Shown here: positions 1-6,406 of the stretch, piece by piece
Layout of the letters: each line of letters starts with the position of its first letter
How positions within the stretch are numbered: the first letter of the stretch is position 1
Assembly: GCA_029263945.1 (NCBI GenBank)
Contig: JARIDM010000280.1
Location: forward strand, 1-12,967
Length of the DNA: 12,967 bases
From: Sporosarcina sp.
GTDB lineage: Bacteria > Bacillota > Bacilli > Bacillales_A > Planococcaceae
Reading direction: 5' to 3'
Program-made: the position numbers and the translations under genes
Notes under the pieces: model-generated
What the model was told of the DNA's origin: nothing
Database searches by the model: none
Seen by the model: the letters and a program-made list of their open reading frames with translations, nothing else

Positions 1-511
1 GGTGAATTTGACACTCCTCACTCATTGTTAACGTTGACAGCATGGGGATTGGTAACTCAGAGTTTCGCCCAAGCTCACCAGAAATTCCAAGTTCTTTGTA
101 AGCTGCGGCCTCTTGTTTTAGCAACTCAGCCCCTTGTTCTGTTTGTGCATAAAGAACGGAATCTGCGGTTTTTATTTCATCGTTAACGGCAAAGCTTTGT
201 CCGAAGTTGACCGCTGCCTGGTTTGCATCATAGTAAATTTTTGCGTTTGAAAGGCCGAACTTTTTAATTAGTTTTGCATAGACGAAATCGTGCTGTGTTG
301 TTAATTTACCTGTAGAATTTCCTGTGGCTCCTGCTAAAATTGTATCTTTTTCAAGAAGGACAACATCTTTTCCTTGTGTCGCAAGAAAATAGGCGTTTGC
401 AATGCCACTTAACCCACCGCCCACAATACATACATCACACGTAATGTCTTCTGAAAGTGGTGCAAAGCGGTCTTCTGTATAAGCTGTTTGAAGCCAAAGT
501 GATTTTGGCAT
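1..511 (-). CDS. FAD-dependent oxidoreductase of the DAO family, N-terminal 170 residues (partial)
   Basis: Reading leftward from ATG at 511-509, 170 codons stay open to the window edge, so the C-terminal part is missing. A GGAGG ribosome site lies 8-9 bases before the ATG. The protein starts MPKSLWLQT and has a Rossmann dinucleotide-binding fold: CIVGGGLSG at residues 28-36 and an acidic end of strand 2 at Glu54. GATGNSTGKL at 61-70 suits the FAD contact region of D-amino-acid/glycine oxidase (DAO) family enzymes. The N-terminus recalls the Bacillus YhfW type, which carries a Rieske 2Fe-2S domain at its C-terminus; whether this one does cannot be seen. The substrate is unknown. It is divergent from the thiol oxidoreductase at 608, with 96 bp between them. 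Confidence is high for the FAD family and low for the subtype. Confidence 0.85.
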   Translation of the reverse strand, partial: MPKSLWLQTAYTEDRFAPLSEDITCDVCIVGGGLSGIANAYFLATQGKDVVLLEKDTILAGATGNSTGKLTTQHDFVYAKLIKKFGLSNAKIYYDANQAAVNFGQSFAVNDEIKTADSVLYAQTEQGAELLKQEAAAYKELGISGELGRNSELPIPMLSTLTMSEECQIH

Positions 512-553
512 AAATTTAACCTCCATTTCATCTTGTTGTACTAGGCATATTCA

Positions 554-582
554 TTGTTGCCTAAAAACAAAGGAATTATGAT
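554..582 (+). promoter_or_regulatory. Candidate sigma-A promoter of the DsbA-like gene
   Basis: A -35-like TTGTTG (554-559) and a -10-like TATGAT (577-582) are separated by 17 bases. Transcription would begin near 589, almost at the ribosome site AAGGAGAGGTG (589-599), giving a very short leader. The call rests on hexamer match and spacing only. No equally good promoter was seen for the divergent gene. Confidence 0.45.
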
Positions 583-607
583 AGATAAAAGGAGAGGTGT
601 CTAAAAT

Positions 608-1243
608 ATGAAAATTGAAGTATGGTCGGATTACGTTTGTCCGTTTTGTTATATTGGTAAACGTAGATTTGAAGAGGCGCTAGAAAGTACTGGATTTGGA
701 GACAAAGTAGAGGTTGTGTTTAAGGCCTATCAACTAGATCCAAATACACCAAAATCATCTGACAAGAAAATGTTAGAAGTATTATCGGAGAAATACAATA
801 TGCCTGCAGAAGAGGCAAAGAACATGTCTGACAACATTGTCCAACAGGCTAAAACAGTTGGGCTTGCGTACGATTATGAAAATTTATATCCAGCCAATAC
901 ATTTGATGCGCACCGCTTAGCAAAACTTGCAGAACAAGAAGGTAAAGGCGCTCAAGCAGCAGAAAAGTTCTTAAATGCTTACTTTGTACAAGCCAAACAA
1001 ATTGGGGAAGAAGATGTCTTACTCGATCTCGCAACCGATTTAGGAATTTCAAAGGATCGTGCAAAAGAAGTCTTATCGTCTGATGAATTTGCAGCGGATG
1101 TAAAACAGGACATCGCAGAAGCAGGTCAAATTGGGGTTAAAGGTGTTCCGTTCTTTGTCATTGACCGAAAATATGCCATTTCAGGAGCACAACCGGCAGA
1201 AACGTTTGCCAATGCCCTTCAAAAAGCATTCGAAGAAGCCTAA
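608..1243 (+). CDS. DsbA/FrnE-family thiol-disulfide oxidoreductase
   Basis: This 211-residue protein has a thioredoxin fold with a helical insertion, typical of the FrnE/DsbA-like (2-hydroxychromene-2-carboxylate isomerase-related) family. The redox-active motif is CPFC at residues 11-14, directly after the first beta strand (KIEVWSDYV). The conserved cis-proline loop is GVPFF at 179-183 (Pro181), followed by the family's SGAQP at 192-196. There is no signal peptide, so it should act in the cytoplasm. Family members catalyse dithiol/disulfide exchange or isomerisation; the physiological partner is unknown. The start is supported by the strong site AAGGAGAGGTG 8 bases upstream. The gene appears monocistronic: a promoter-like sequence precedes it and a terminator-like hairpin follows at 1301-1345. 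Bacillus YwbO is a likely relative. Confidence 0.88.
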   Translation: MKIEVWSDYVCPFCYIGKRRFEEALESTGFGDKVEVVFKAYQLDPNTPKSSDKKMLEVLSEKYNMPAEEAKNMSDNIVQQAKTVGLAYDYENLYPANTFDAHRLAKLAEQEGKGAQAAEKFLNAYFVQAKQIGEEDVLLDLATDLGISKDRAKEVLSSDEFAADVKQDIAEAGQIGVKGVPFFVIDRKYAISGAQPAETFANALQKAFEEA

Positions 1244-1300
1244 AGAGTCAGGGATAAAAGAGCTTAATCTTTAGGGAATAATAAAGTAATCAATGTGAAA

Positions 1301-1345
1301 CCGTGTGAAACCAAGGTTCTTGTGCTTGGCTTCACGCGGTTTTTT
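1301..1345 (+). terminator. Terminator-like hairpin in repeat copy 1
   Basis: The 5' arm CCGTGTGAAACCAAG (1301-1315) and 3' arm CTTGGCTTCACGCGG (1325-1339) form a 15-bp stem with one G-U and one A-C mismatch around a 9-base loop. Six T's follow (1340-1345), and preceding A's can extend the stem. It lies 57 bases past the DsbA-like stop codon and fits a Rho-independent terminator. The copy at 9896-9940 keeps the stem with different mismatched positions. Confidence 0.8.
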
Positions 1346-1491
1346 CATCTCGCGCTTTTTGAAGTGAATCTAAAGTTCAAGGGAAAACGCAACCAGCTAC
1401 GTGAAAATTTATTATTTTACTGACCCACGGGTTAAATCGAGGCGAAGTGTGGTCTTTTTCTGTGTTTTAGCTAGGTTAAAGGTCCCGTTTT

Positions 1492-1613
1492 GCTGATAAG
1501 TATGAGGAAAGTGCTGATAACCTTCGCAAAAGTACTGATAACGATATGAAAACCGCTGATAACCTACGAAAAAACACTGATAACTACTGGGAAACCGCTG
1601 ATAACACAAATAA
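1492..1613 (+). repeat. 21-bp tandem repeat array, six units
   Basis: Units begin at 1492, 1513, 1534, 1555, 1576 and 1597, exactly 21 bp apart; the last is truncated and runs into ACACAAATAA. Each begins RCTGATAA, usually followed by C, then about six variable bases, then an A-rich tail ending GT, CC or AC. The fixed core and variable centre persist across all six units. Because 21 is a multiple of 3, the array stays open on the complementary strand and yields a misleading heptapeptide-repeat ORF. The spacing equals about two turns of B-DNA, so the cores face the same side of the helix. Confidence 0.9.
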
Positions 1614-1615
1614 TC

Positions 1616-1641
1616 GTGTAAAACCAAGGATCTTGTTCGCG
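1616..1641 (+). repeat. Degenerate second copy of the hairpin 5' arm, just after array 1
   Basis: Positions 1616-1636 match 1303-1323 at 19 of 21 bases (GTGTRAAACCAAGGWTCTTGT), in direct orientation. A TCGCGGTT corresponding to the end of the 3' arm follows at once, as though the inner 3' arm had been deleted. It looks like the remnant start of another element unit in tandem with copy 1. The rest of the gap to murB holds only the murB promoter candidate. Confidence 0.6.
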
Positions 1642-1734
1642 GTTGTAGTTTTGTCCCCGCCACTTTTTTGTGCTGTAGGAGAATCGTAAAAACCCAAGTT
1701 TGATAGCAGACTTCTAGAAAAATGTTAATAATCC

Positions 1735-1763
1735 TTGTCAAATCTTCCAATTCAAAGCATACT
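1735..1763 (+). promoter_or_regulatory. Candidate sigma-A promoter of murB
   Basis: TTGTCA (1735-1740, five of six to the -35 consensus) and CATACT (1758-1763, four of six to the -10) are separated by 17 bases. It is the best-looking pair in the gap upstream of murB and predicts a leader of about 30 bases. It is judged by inspection only. Confidence 0.45.
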
Positions 1764-1800
1764 AATAGAGGTGGAAAGATATAATTGAAAGGATTGGATG

Positions 1801-2721
1801 TTGGTGTCAAAACATCAATGGTTTACTGAACTACAAGCAGAAATTAAAAATGGTCAACTAAAAATAGATGAACCTTTATGTAAATATACAATGACAAAGC
1901 TTGGAGGCGTCGCAGATCTCCTTGTGATTCCAAGCACATTTGAAGAAACGAAAGCGACTGTACGCTATGCATCCAACAATGAAATTCCGTTGTTACTGCT
2001 CGGAAACGGTTCAAATATGGTTGTACGCGACGGCGGTGTCCGTGGCATTGTCTTACACCTTTCTGAGTTAAATGAAATTAAAGTTGAAGGAACCTCTATC
2101 CATGCACAAAGTGGTGCACATATCATAGACGTCTCTAAAGCTGCAGCAGCAAACGGCTTAACAGGCTTTGAATTTGCTTGTGGAATCCCAGGATCTGTAG
2201 GTGGGGCCATGGCGATGAACGCGGGTGCTTATGGCGGTGAAATAAAAGACATTATTGTGCAAGCAACTGTACTTACAGGTTCTGGAGAGCTTCTCGTTCT
2301 GTCAAAAGAACAGTTGGAACTTGGCTATCGAAAAAGTATTATTGCGAAAGAAGGCTATTATGTATTATCTGCCGACTTTACGTTAGTTTCGGGCAACCAA
2401 AAAGACATCGATGAAAAAGTTGCAGACCTCACGTTTCAGCGTGAATCTAAGCAACCACTTGAATACCCTTCTGCAGGGAGTGTCTTTAAACGTCCTCCTG
2501 GTTATTTTGCAGGGAAGCTTATCCAAGATTGTAACTTGCAAGGAAAAGGCTGTGGCGGAGCAGAGGTCTCTACAAAACATGCAGGGTTTATTATTAATAA
2601 AAACAACGCAACAGCTTCTGATTATATTGGAACGATCGAAATGGTCAAGGCGGAAGTGAAAAAGACCTTCGGCGTAGAGCTTGAACTCGAAGTTAAAATT
2701 GTTGGAGAGAAAAAAGAATAA
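1801..2721 (+). CDS. murB: UDP-N-acetylenolpyruvoylglucosamine reductase
   Basis: MurB is a cytosolic FAD enzyme that uses NADPH to reduce UDP-GlcNAc-enolpyruvate to UDP-MurNAc, the second committed step of peptidoglycan synthesis. Numbering from the upstream ATG at 1798 (307 residues), the sequence shows the FAD-binding GNGSN (69-73), GIPGSVGG (129-136), the substrate/catalytic YR (177-178), SAGSVF with the likely proton-donor Ser228, and C-terminal EVKIVG with the acid Glu298. The protein is of the short type-II class and resembles staphylococcal MurB, for example RESKQPLEYPS. The start is ambiguous: ATG 1798 is only 4 bases from GAAAGGA (1787-1793), whereas TTG 1801 has a 7-base spacing, so TTG 1801 (306 residues) is preferred. 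GKGCGG at 249-254 replaces the more usual G-x-R/Q-I-G-G. The gene appears monocistronic and ends at the terminator at 2748. Confidence 0.95.
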   Translation: MVSKHQWFTELQAEIKNGQLKIDEPLCKYTMTKLGGVADLLVIPSTFEETKATVRYASNNEIPLLLLGNGSNMVVRDGGVRGIVLHLSELNEIKVEGTSIHAQSGAHIIDVSKAAAANGLTGFEFACGIPGSVGGAMAMNAGAYGGEIKDIIVQATVLTGSGELLVLSKEQLELGYRKSIIAKEGYYVLSADFTLVSGNQKDIDEKVADLTFQRESKQPLEYPSAGSVFKRPPGYFAGKLIQDCNLQGKGCGGAEVSTKHAGFIINKNNATASDYIGTIEMVKAEVKKTFGVELELEVKIVGEKKE

Positions 2722-2747
2722 AATTGATTAACATGCGAACGTATATA

Positions 2748-2786
2748 AAAAACGACTCATTTATTAAGCATAAATGAGTCGTTTTT
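2748..2786. terminator. Bidirectional terminator between murB and the stress protein gene
   Basis: A perfect 16-bp stem, AAAAACGACTCATTTA (2748-2763) and its complement (2771-2786), closes a 7-base loop. It has T's at the 3' end in both directions. It lies 26 bases past the murB stop and 4 bases past the stop of the convergent gene, so it should terminate both. Confidence 0.93.
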
Positions 2787-2790
2787 ATAT

Positions 2791-3459
2791 TTATTTATCA
2801 ATTCGAATGGCTGAATCATCGGCAACGATATCATCCGTAATATGCACTTGACACATTTTATGATTATGCATAAATTTGAAAATACCATTGTTGAAGTCAG
2901 TACCAATTTCTTTGAAGAAAATACCTTCGTACTTCGCGTCTTTTGACAATGTAAACTTGATGCGGAAACCATCATTTTCTTCGATGAGGAAAGCACGAAT
3001 GCCTTTTTCAAACATCCCGTCATTCTCGTCTCTTATAGAGCGATCGACGGAAACAACGTGGAAATCAACAAATGTCATTTCACGTAACAGTACGTTCATA
3101 AAAGAGCCTTTTGTAATTTCTTCCCATCTGCTTTGCGCTGTTTGTCCGATAATAATCTGTGTAATATTGTGTTGATGCGCAACTTCTTTAATTACTTTAG
3201 CAGAAGAACGTTTTTCGTTGTCGCGAATGAAGAACTCGTCTACATCTAATTCTTCTGCAAGTGTTTTCCAACGCTCGATATACTCGGATTTCTCTGCGTC
3301 AAACTCATCAAATGGTAGAGGATCAACTGTTAAAATATATAGTGGACAATCCATAATCGATGCCATTTTATGTCCTCTTCTAATGAGACGCTCACCATTT
3401 GGACCGTAGTAGACACAAACGAGAATACGCTCATCCATACGTCCTTTAACCATGCCCAT
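2791..3459 (-). CDS. KdpD-type universal stress protein with C-terminal extension
   Basis: Residues about 10-138 form a single universal stress protein (USP) domain of the kind found inside the sensor kinase KdpD: ERILVCVYYGPNGERLIRRG (10-29), ILTVD (42-46), TQIIIGQ (100-106), a GS signature in KGSFMNVLLRE (118-128), and VDFHVVSV (131-138). Here it stands alone, without kinase or membrane parts. About 80 further residues (143-222) follow that I cannot assign. The longest frame begins at GTG 3471, but that codon lies in the ribosome site AGAGGTG; ATG 3459, 9 bases beyond, is the better start (222 residues). USP domains bind nucleotides or signals; the ligand here is unknown. It is a cytosolic protein, divergent from mrp, which suggests an ion-stress context by inference only. 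Confidence 0.8.
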   Translation of the reverse strand: MGMVKGRMDERILVCVYYGPNGERLIRRGHKMASIMDCPLYILTVDPLPFDEFDAEKSEYIERWKTLAEELDVDEFFIRDNEKRSSAKVIKEVAHQHNITQIIIGQTAQSRWEEITKGSFMNVLLREMTFVDFHVVSVDRSIRDENDGMFEKGIRAFLIEENDGFRIKFTLSKDAKYEGIFFKEIGTDFNNGIFKFMHNHKMCQVHITDDIVADDSAIRIDK

Positions 3460-3559
3460 CGTGGGATTCACCTCTTAATTTTAATATTCTTTTCAACCAA
3501 GCCAATTTCATCATCACATACATCCTAATTTGAAATCGACGACCAATCAAAACTACGCA

Positions 3560-3588
3560 ATTATAGCTTAAAATCTATTACGAAACAA
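3560..3588 (-). promoter_or_regulatory. Sigma-A promoter of the stress protein gene
   Basis: On the minus strand, TTGTTT (3588-3583) and a perfect TATAAT (3565-3560) are separated by 17 bases. The predicted leader to ATG 3459 is about 95 bases. Confidence 0.7.
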
Positions 3589-3594
3589 GTTGAG

Positions 3595-3613
3595 TTATAC
3601 AGAAAATGTATAA
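3595..3613. promoter_or_regulatory. Dyad TTATAC-N7-GTATAA between stress protein gene and mrp
   Basis: A perfect 6-bp inverted repeat with a 7-base centre lies 6 bases upstream of the -35 of the stress protein promoter. The right half overlaps a TATAAT (3609-3614), and the sequence GTATAAT recurs at 3671-3677. It could be a regulator site for the divergent pair, or chance in AT-rich DNA. Confidence 0.3.
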
Positions 3614-3670
3614 TCTCATCTGGAAGTAATCGTTGGAAAGGCTTCGAGGTGTGATTGTCTCTCTTTTAGT

Positions 3671-4000
3671 GTATAATTTCTTTTATATAATTAGGTTGTT
3701 GCCTTTCAATCATCCAACTTCACGCGGAAGTTTTAGAAGTCTTCTATGGCCTCTTATTATGCCGTCTGCCTTTGTTCTAGTCAAGTTTTTTTCTCTTTTA
3801 AAATGTTTAGAATTAATCATCTAACAGACTGCAAAACCTATCATAAGATCAATCATTTTCATAATAGGGTTTTATTGCTCCAGCACCACAACACATCGTC
3901 GGGTTGAATTGTTTCCGAACAATATGTTGTGTCGTCGCAAAGTAAGGTCAATATGAAAATGATAGCGTTAATTTTATTTTTAAAGATTGGAGGTTTCTAT
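3671..4000 (+). promoter_or_regulatory. Probable long structured leader of the mrp operon
   Basis: The 541-bp gap between the stress protein gene and mrpA has no convincing gene. A -10-like TATAAT lies at 3672-3677 but lacks a good -35 at normal spacing. Downstream of it I can pair several hairpins: AACTTC/GAAGTT (3716-3732), TAGAAG/CTTCTA (3734-3746, competing with the previous one), GCAAAACC-TAT/ATA-GGTTTT (3831-3878, with a bulge), and CACAACA/TGTTGTG (3887-3931) enclosing a perfect ATTGTT-TCCG-AACAAT stem (3908-3923). None is followed by a T run, so none is a simple terminator. It matches no riboswitch class that I can name. The pairing is by eye and was not folded. Confidence 0.4.
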
Positions 4001-4003
4001 TTG
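3989..4003 (+). promoter_or_regulatory. Ribosome site that sets the mrpA start at TTG 4001
   Basis: GGAGGT (3989-3994) lies 6 bases before TTG 4001-4003. This start gives an 801-residue MrpA, which matches the length I recall for the Bacillus subtilis protein. Two in-frame alternatives upstream are GTG 3929 and ATG 3953; the latter has only a weak AAGG before it. Confidence 0.75.
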
Positions 4004-6406
4004 TTTACGATTGCGTTTGCAATATTTATCCCCTTTATTGCTGCTGTCCTCATTCCATTCATTTACAAACGAAGTCCACGTCGTATCGGTTGGTTTGTTC
4101 TTGTTATCCCTATCATTCTCTTTATAGGTCTCGTTAGATTGATCCCGAGAGTTGCAAACGGAGAAACCATGCTGAATACGATTTCTTGGATGCCATCTGC
4201 AGGCGTCGATTTCACAACTTACCTAGATGGGTTAAGTTTAATTTTTGCATTGCTCATTACTGGCGTGGGAAGTCTTGTGATTCTTTACTCCATTTATTAT
4301 TTGTCAGAGCGAGAAGCTTTAGGGCATTTTTATGTTTATTTACTCCTTTTTATGGGGGCAATGCTTGGTGTCGTATTCTCGGATAACATGATCGTGTTAT
4401 ATGTTTTTTGGGAACTTACAAGTATCTCTTCTTTCTTGCTCATTGCTTTTTGGTATCACCGAAAGAAATCCCGTTACGGTGCTCAAAAGTCTCTGCTGAT
4501 CACGGTATCAGGGGGATTAGCCATGTTAGTTGGGTTTATCATGTTACACCAGATGACAGGTTCTTTTAGCGTACGTGAAAACATTGCAGGGATTACGGAC
4601 TTTATAGGACATGACCTCTTTATCCCAGCGATGATTTTAGTTTTACTCGGGGCATTTACGAAGTCCGCTCAATTTCCGTTTCACATATGGCTGCCTGATG
4701 CCATGGAGGCACCGACACCAGTTAGTGCATACTTACACTCCGCGACAATGGTAAAGGCTGGTATCTATCTTGTCGCACGTTTTACACCTGTGTTCGGGAT
4801 GGACTCAACGTGGTTTTACGTTGTCAGTAGTGTGGGAATCTTTACGTTATTTTGGGGCTCGTTTAATGCGGTAAGGCAAAACGATTTAAAAGCATTACTA
4901 GCCTATTCAACCATTAGTCAGCTAGGCCTTGTCATGAGCTTGTTTGGAATCGGTTCCGCGGCGCTTCACTCAGGATACAACGAACATGTCGTGCTGTATT
5001 CACAAGCAACATTCGCAGCGCTTTTTCATTTAATTAACCACTCGACTTTTAAAGGTGCGCTATTTATGGTCGTTGGAATTGTTGACCATAACGTAGGGAC
5101 GCGAGACATCCGTCGTTTAGGCGGGCTAATGTCTTTGATGCCAGTGACTTTTTCAATTGCGCTCATTGGTAGTTTTTCTATGGCTGGGTTACCTCCATTT
5201 AATGGTTTCTTAAGTAAGGAAATGTTCTTTGAAGCCATGTTGCTACTGCGCGATATGGAGTTCCTTTCAATGGGTGCCTGGGGGACGATATTTCCTGTAA
5301 TTGCTTGGGTTGCTAGTATTTTTACCTTTGTGTACAGTATGATTATTGTTTTTCAAACGTTTTTCGGCGAACATCAGCCAGATCGACTGGACCGGGAAGC
5401 ACATGAAGCTTCGCTTGGTATGTTGATTGCTCCAGCTATATTAGCGGTTTTTGTTGTGGCAATCTTCTTTTTCCCGAATGTGATTGGTCAGTATTTAATA
5501 CGCCCCGCAATGGCGGCAGTCTATCCTTCGTTTGCCGATGTTGATGCTTTAACGCCACACATACAAGCATGGCACGGTCCAAACACTGCGCTTTGGATGA
5601 CGGTTGGTGTAGTCATTGTTGGTCTTCTATTGTACAAGTACCTTAAGTATTGGCGTTCAATGTATTCAATCGGACCGTTTCGCTGGAATCTAGATAGCGT
5701 CTATAATGGGACGTTGAATTTACTCGGTAGGGGTTCTACTTTACTGACGAATACCTATATGACGGGATACTTACGTGATTACCTCGTGTATATTTTTGGT
5801 TTTTTCACACTCGTTGTCGGTGGAAGTTTGTTTTTTGTTGGCGGTGCCTCGTTTGATATGACAAATGATGCTCCGATAACGATTAACGAATACATTCTCG
5901 TATTTGTTATGATGGCGGCAGGCATTTTAATGGTGTTTGCAAAATCTCGTGTGACCACAATTTTGCTGAACGGGGTTTTAGGGTATGCGATTGCGTTGTT
6001 TTTTGTCTTCTTCAGAGCACCCGATTTAGCACTGACACAAATTGTTGTAGAGACCGTAACGACAGCTTTGTTTCTGCTGAGTTTTCATTTTTTACCGGAT
6101 TTCAAACGAGAAAAAACAGCACGTCCTTCTAAAATTATCAATGGGCTCATTGCGGTTTCAGTAGGTGTGGTTGTAACGGTGATTGCGTTATCTGTGCAAG
6201 GCAATCAATTGTTTGAATCTGTGTCCACTTATTTTGAAGATGCTTATGAACTTGCAGGTGGTCAAAATATTGTCAATGCTATTTTAGGAGATTTCCGTGC
6301 ATTTGATACGATGTTAGAAGTGGTTGTCCTCTTTATCGCTGGAATTGGTGTCTACACGTTAATTAAATTGAAGGCGCAAAAAGGGGGAAGAGACGTTGAA
6401 AAGTAA
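4001..6406 (+). CDS. mrpA: Na+/H+ antiporter subunit MrpA
   Basis: This is the largest subunit of the Mrp (Mnh/Sha) complex, a polytopic membrane protein related to NuoL of respiratory complex I, with an extra C-terminal MrpA domain. From TTG 4001 it has 801 residues. Family residues for proton transfer are present: Glu138 (FWELTS), Lys221 (FTKSAQFPFHIWLPDAMEAP), His228, Lys252, Lys297 (DLKALLAYST), His343 and Lys351. They sit two positions below the residues I recall as essential in Bacillus pseudofirmus MrpA. The C-terminal part contains FRAPDLALTQ around 671-680. A His (696) precedes LP by one more residue than in Bacillus homologues I recall. It is the first gene of the operon, and its 3' end overlaps mrpB by 11 bases. 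Confidence 0.97.
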   Translation: MFTIAFAIFIPFIAAVLIPFIYKRSPRRIGWFVLVIPIILFIGLVRLIPRVANGETMLNTISWMPSAGVDFTTYLDGLSLIFALLITGVGSLVILYSIYYLSEREALGHFYVYLLLFMGAMLGVVFSDNMIVLYVFWELTSISSFLLIAFWYHRKKSRYGAQKSLLITVSGGLAMLVGFIMLHQMTGSFSVRENIAGITDFIGHDLFIPAMILVLLGAFTKSAQFPFHIWLPDAMEAPTPVSAYLHSATMVKAGIYLVARFTPVFGMDSTWFYVVSSVGIFTLFWGSFNAVRQNDLKALLAYSTISQLGLVMSLFGIGSAALHSGYNEHVVLYSQATFAALFHLINHSTFKGALFMVVGIVDHNVGTRDIRRLGGLMSLMPVTFSIALIGSFSMAGLPPFNGFLSKEMFFEAMLLLRDMEFLSMGAWGTIFPVIAWVASIFTFVYSMIIVFQTFFGEHQPDRLDREAHEASLGMLIAPAILAVFVVAIFFFPNVIGQYLIRPAMAAVYPSFADVDALTPHIQAWHGPNTALWMTVGVVIVGLLLYKYLKYWRSMYSIGPFRWNLDSVYNGTLNLLGRGSTLLTNTYMTGYLRDYLVYIFGFFTLVVGGSLFFVGGASFDMTNDAPITINEYILVFVMMAAGILMVFAKSRVTTILLNGVLGYAIALFFVFFRAPDLALTQIVVETVTTALFLLSFHFLPDFKREKTARPSKIINGLIAVSVGVVVTVIALSVQGNQLFESVSTYFEDAYELAGGQNIVNAILGDFRAFDTMLEVVVLFIAGIGVYTLIKLKAQKGGRDVEK

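Larger units (their letters stand above)
1248..1613 (+). repeat. Dispersed intergenic repeat element, copy 1
   Basis: This non-coding block matches 9857-10185 on the same strand, with the parts in the same order. The parts are a lead-in (AAGAGSTTAATCT), a hairpin followed by T's (1301-1345), a CATCTCGCG tract, a conserved middle around 1374-1424 that includes CAACCAGCTACGTGAAAA, a less conserved stretch, and a 21-bp tandem array from 1492. The two copies differ by scattered substitutions, about 15 extra bases before the hairpin here, and one extra array unit here. I see no terminal inverted repeats, target duplication or plausible protein. The hairpin probably terminates the DsbA-like gene upstream. 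I do not recognise the element as a named repeat family. Confidence 0.85.

Noticed and set aside
849..1064. Minus-strand ORF inside the DsbA-like gene, and similar ORFs inside murB, mrpA, mrpB, mrpD, mrpF, arsB and arsR
   Set aside because: They are antisense or out-of-frame shadows of well-supported genes, with no ribosome sites or recognisable products.
1492..1613. Possible CRISPR array
   Set aside because: The 21-bp period is too short to hold repeat plus spacer, the variable part is only about six bases, and there are no cas genes.
1412..1810. 132-residue minus-strand ORF with heptapeptide repeats (YQ-x-F...)
   Set aside because: It reads through the 21-bp array and the repeat element; 21 is a multiple of 3, so periodicity keeps the frame open. 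No ribosome site is evident, and the second array has a stop in the same frame.
3633..3824. 63-residue hydrophobic ORF upstream of mrpA
   Set aside because: It starts at TTG with only a weak GGAAG before it, overlaps the hairpins of the proposed leader, and shows no recognisable family.
3924..3956. Ten-codon upstream ORF (MLCRRKVRSI) whose stop overlaps ATG 3953
   Set aside because: There is no ribosome site before its ATG, and the mrpA start is more likely 4001, so an attenuator-peptide role is unsupported.
3472..4000. Known riboswitch or T-box in the mrp leader
   Set aside because: I looked for familiar conserved cores and a terminator with a T run and found none; only unassigned hairpins remain.
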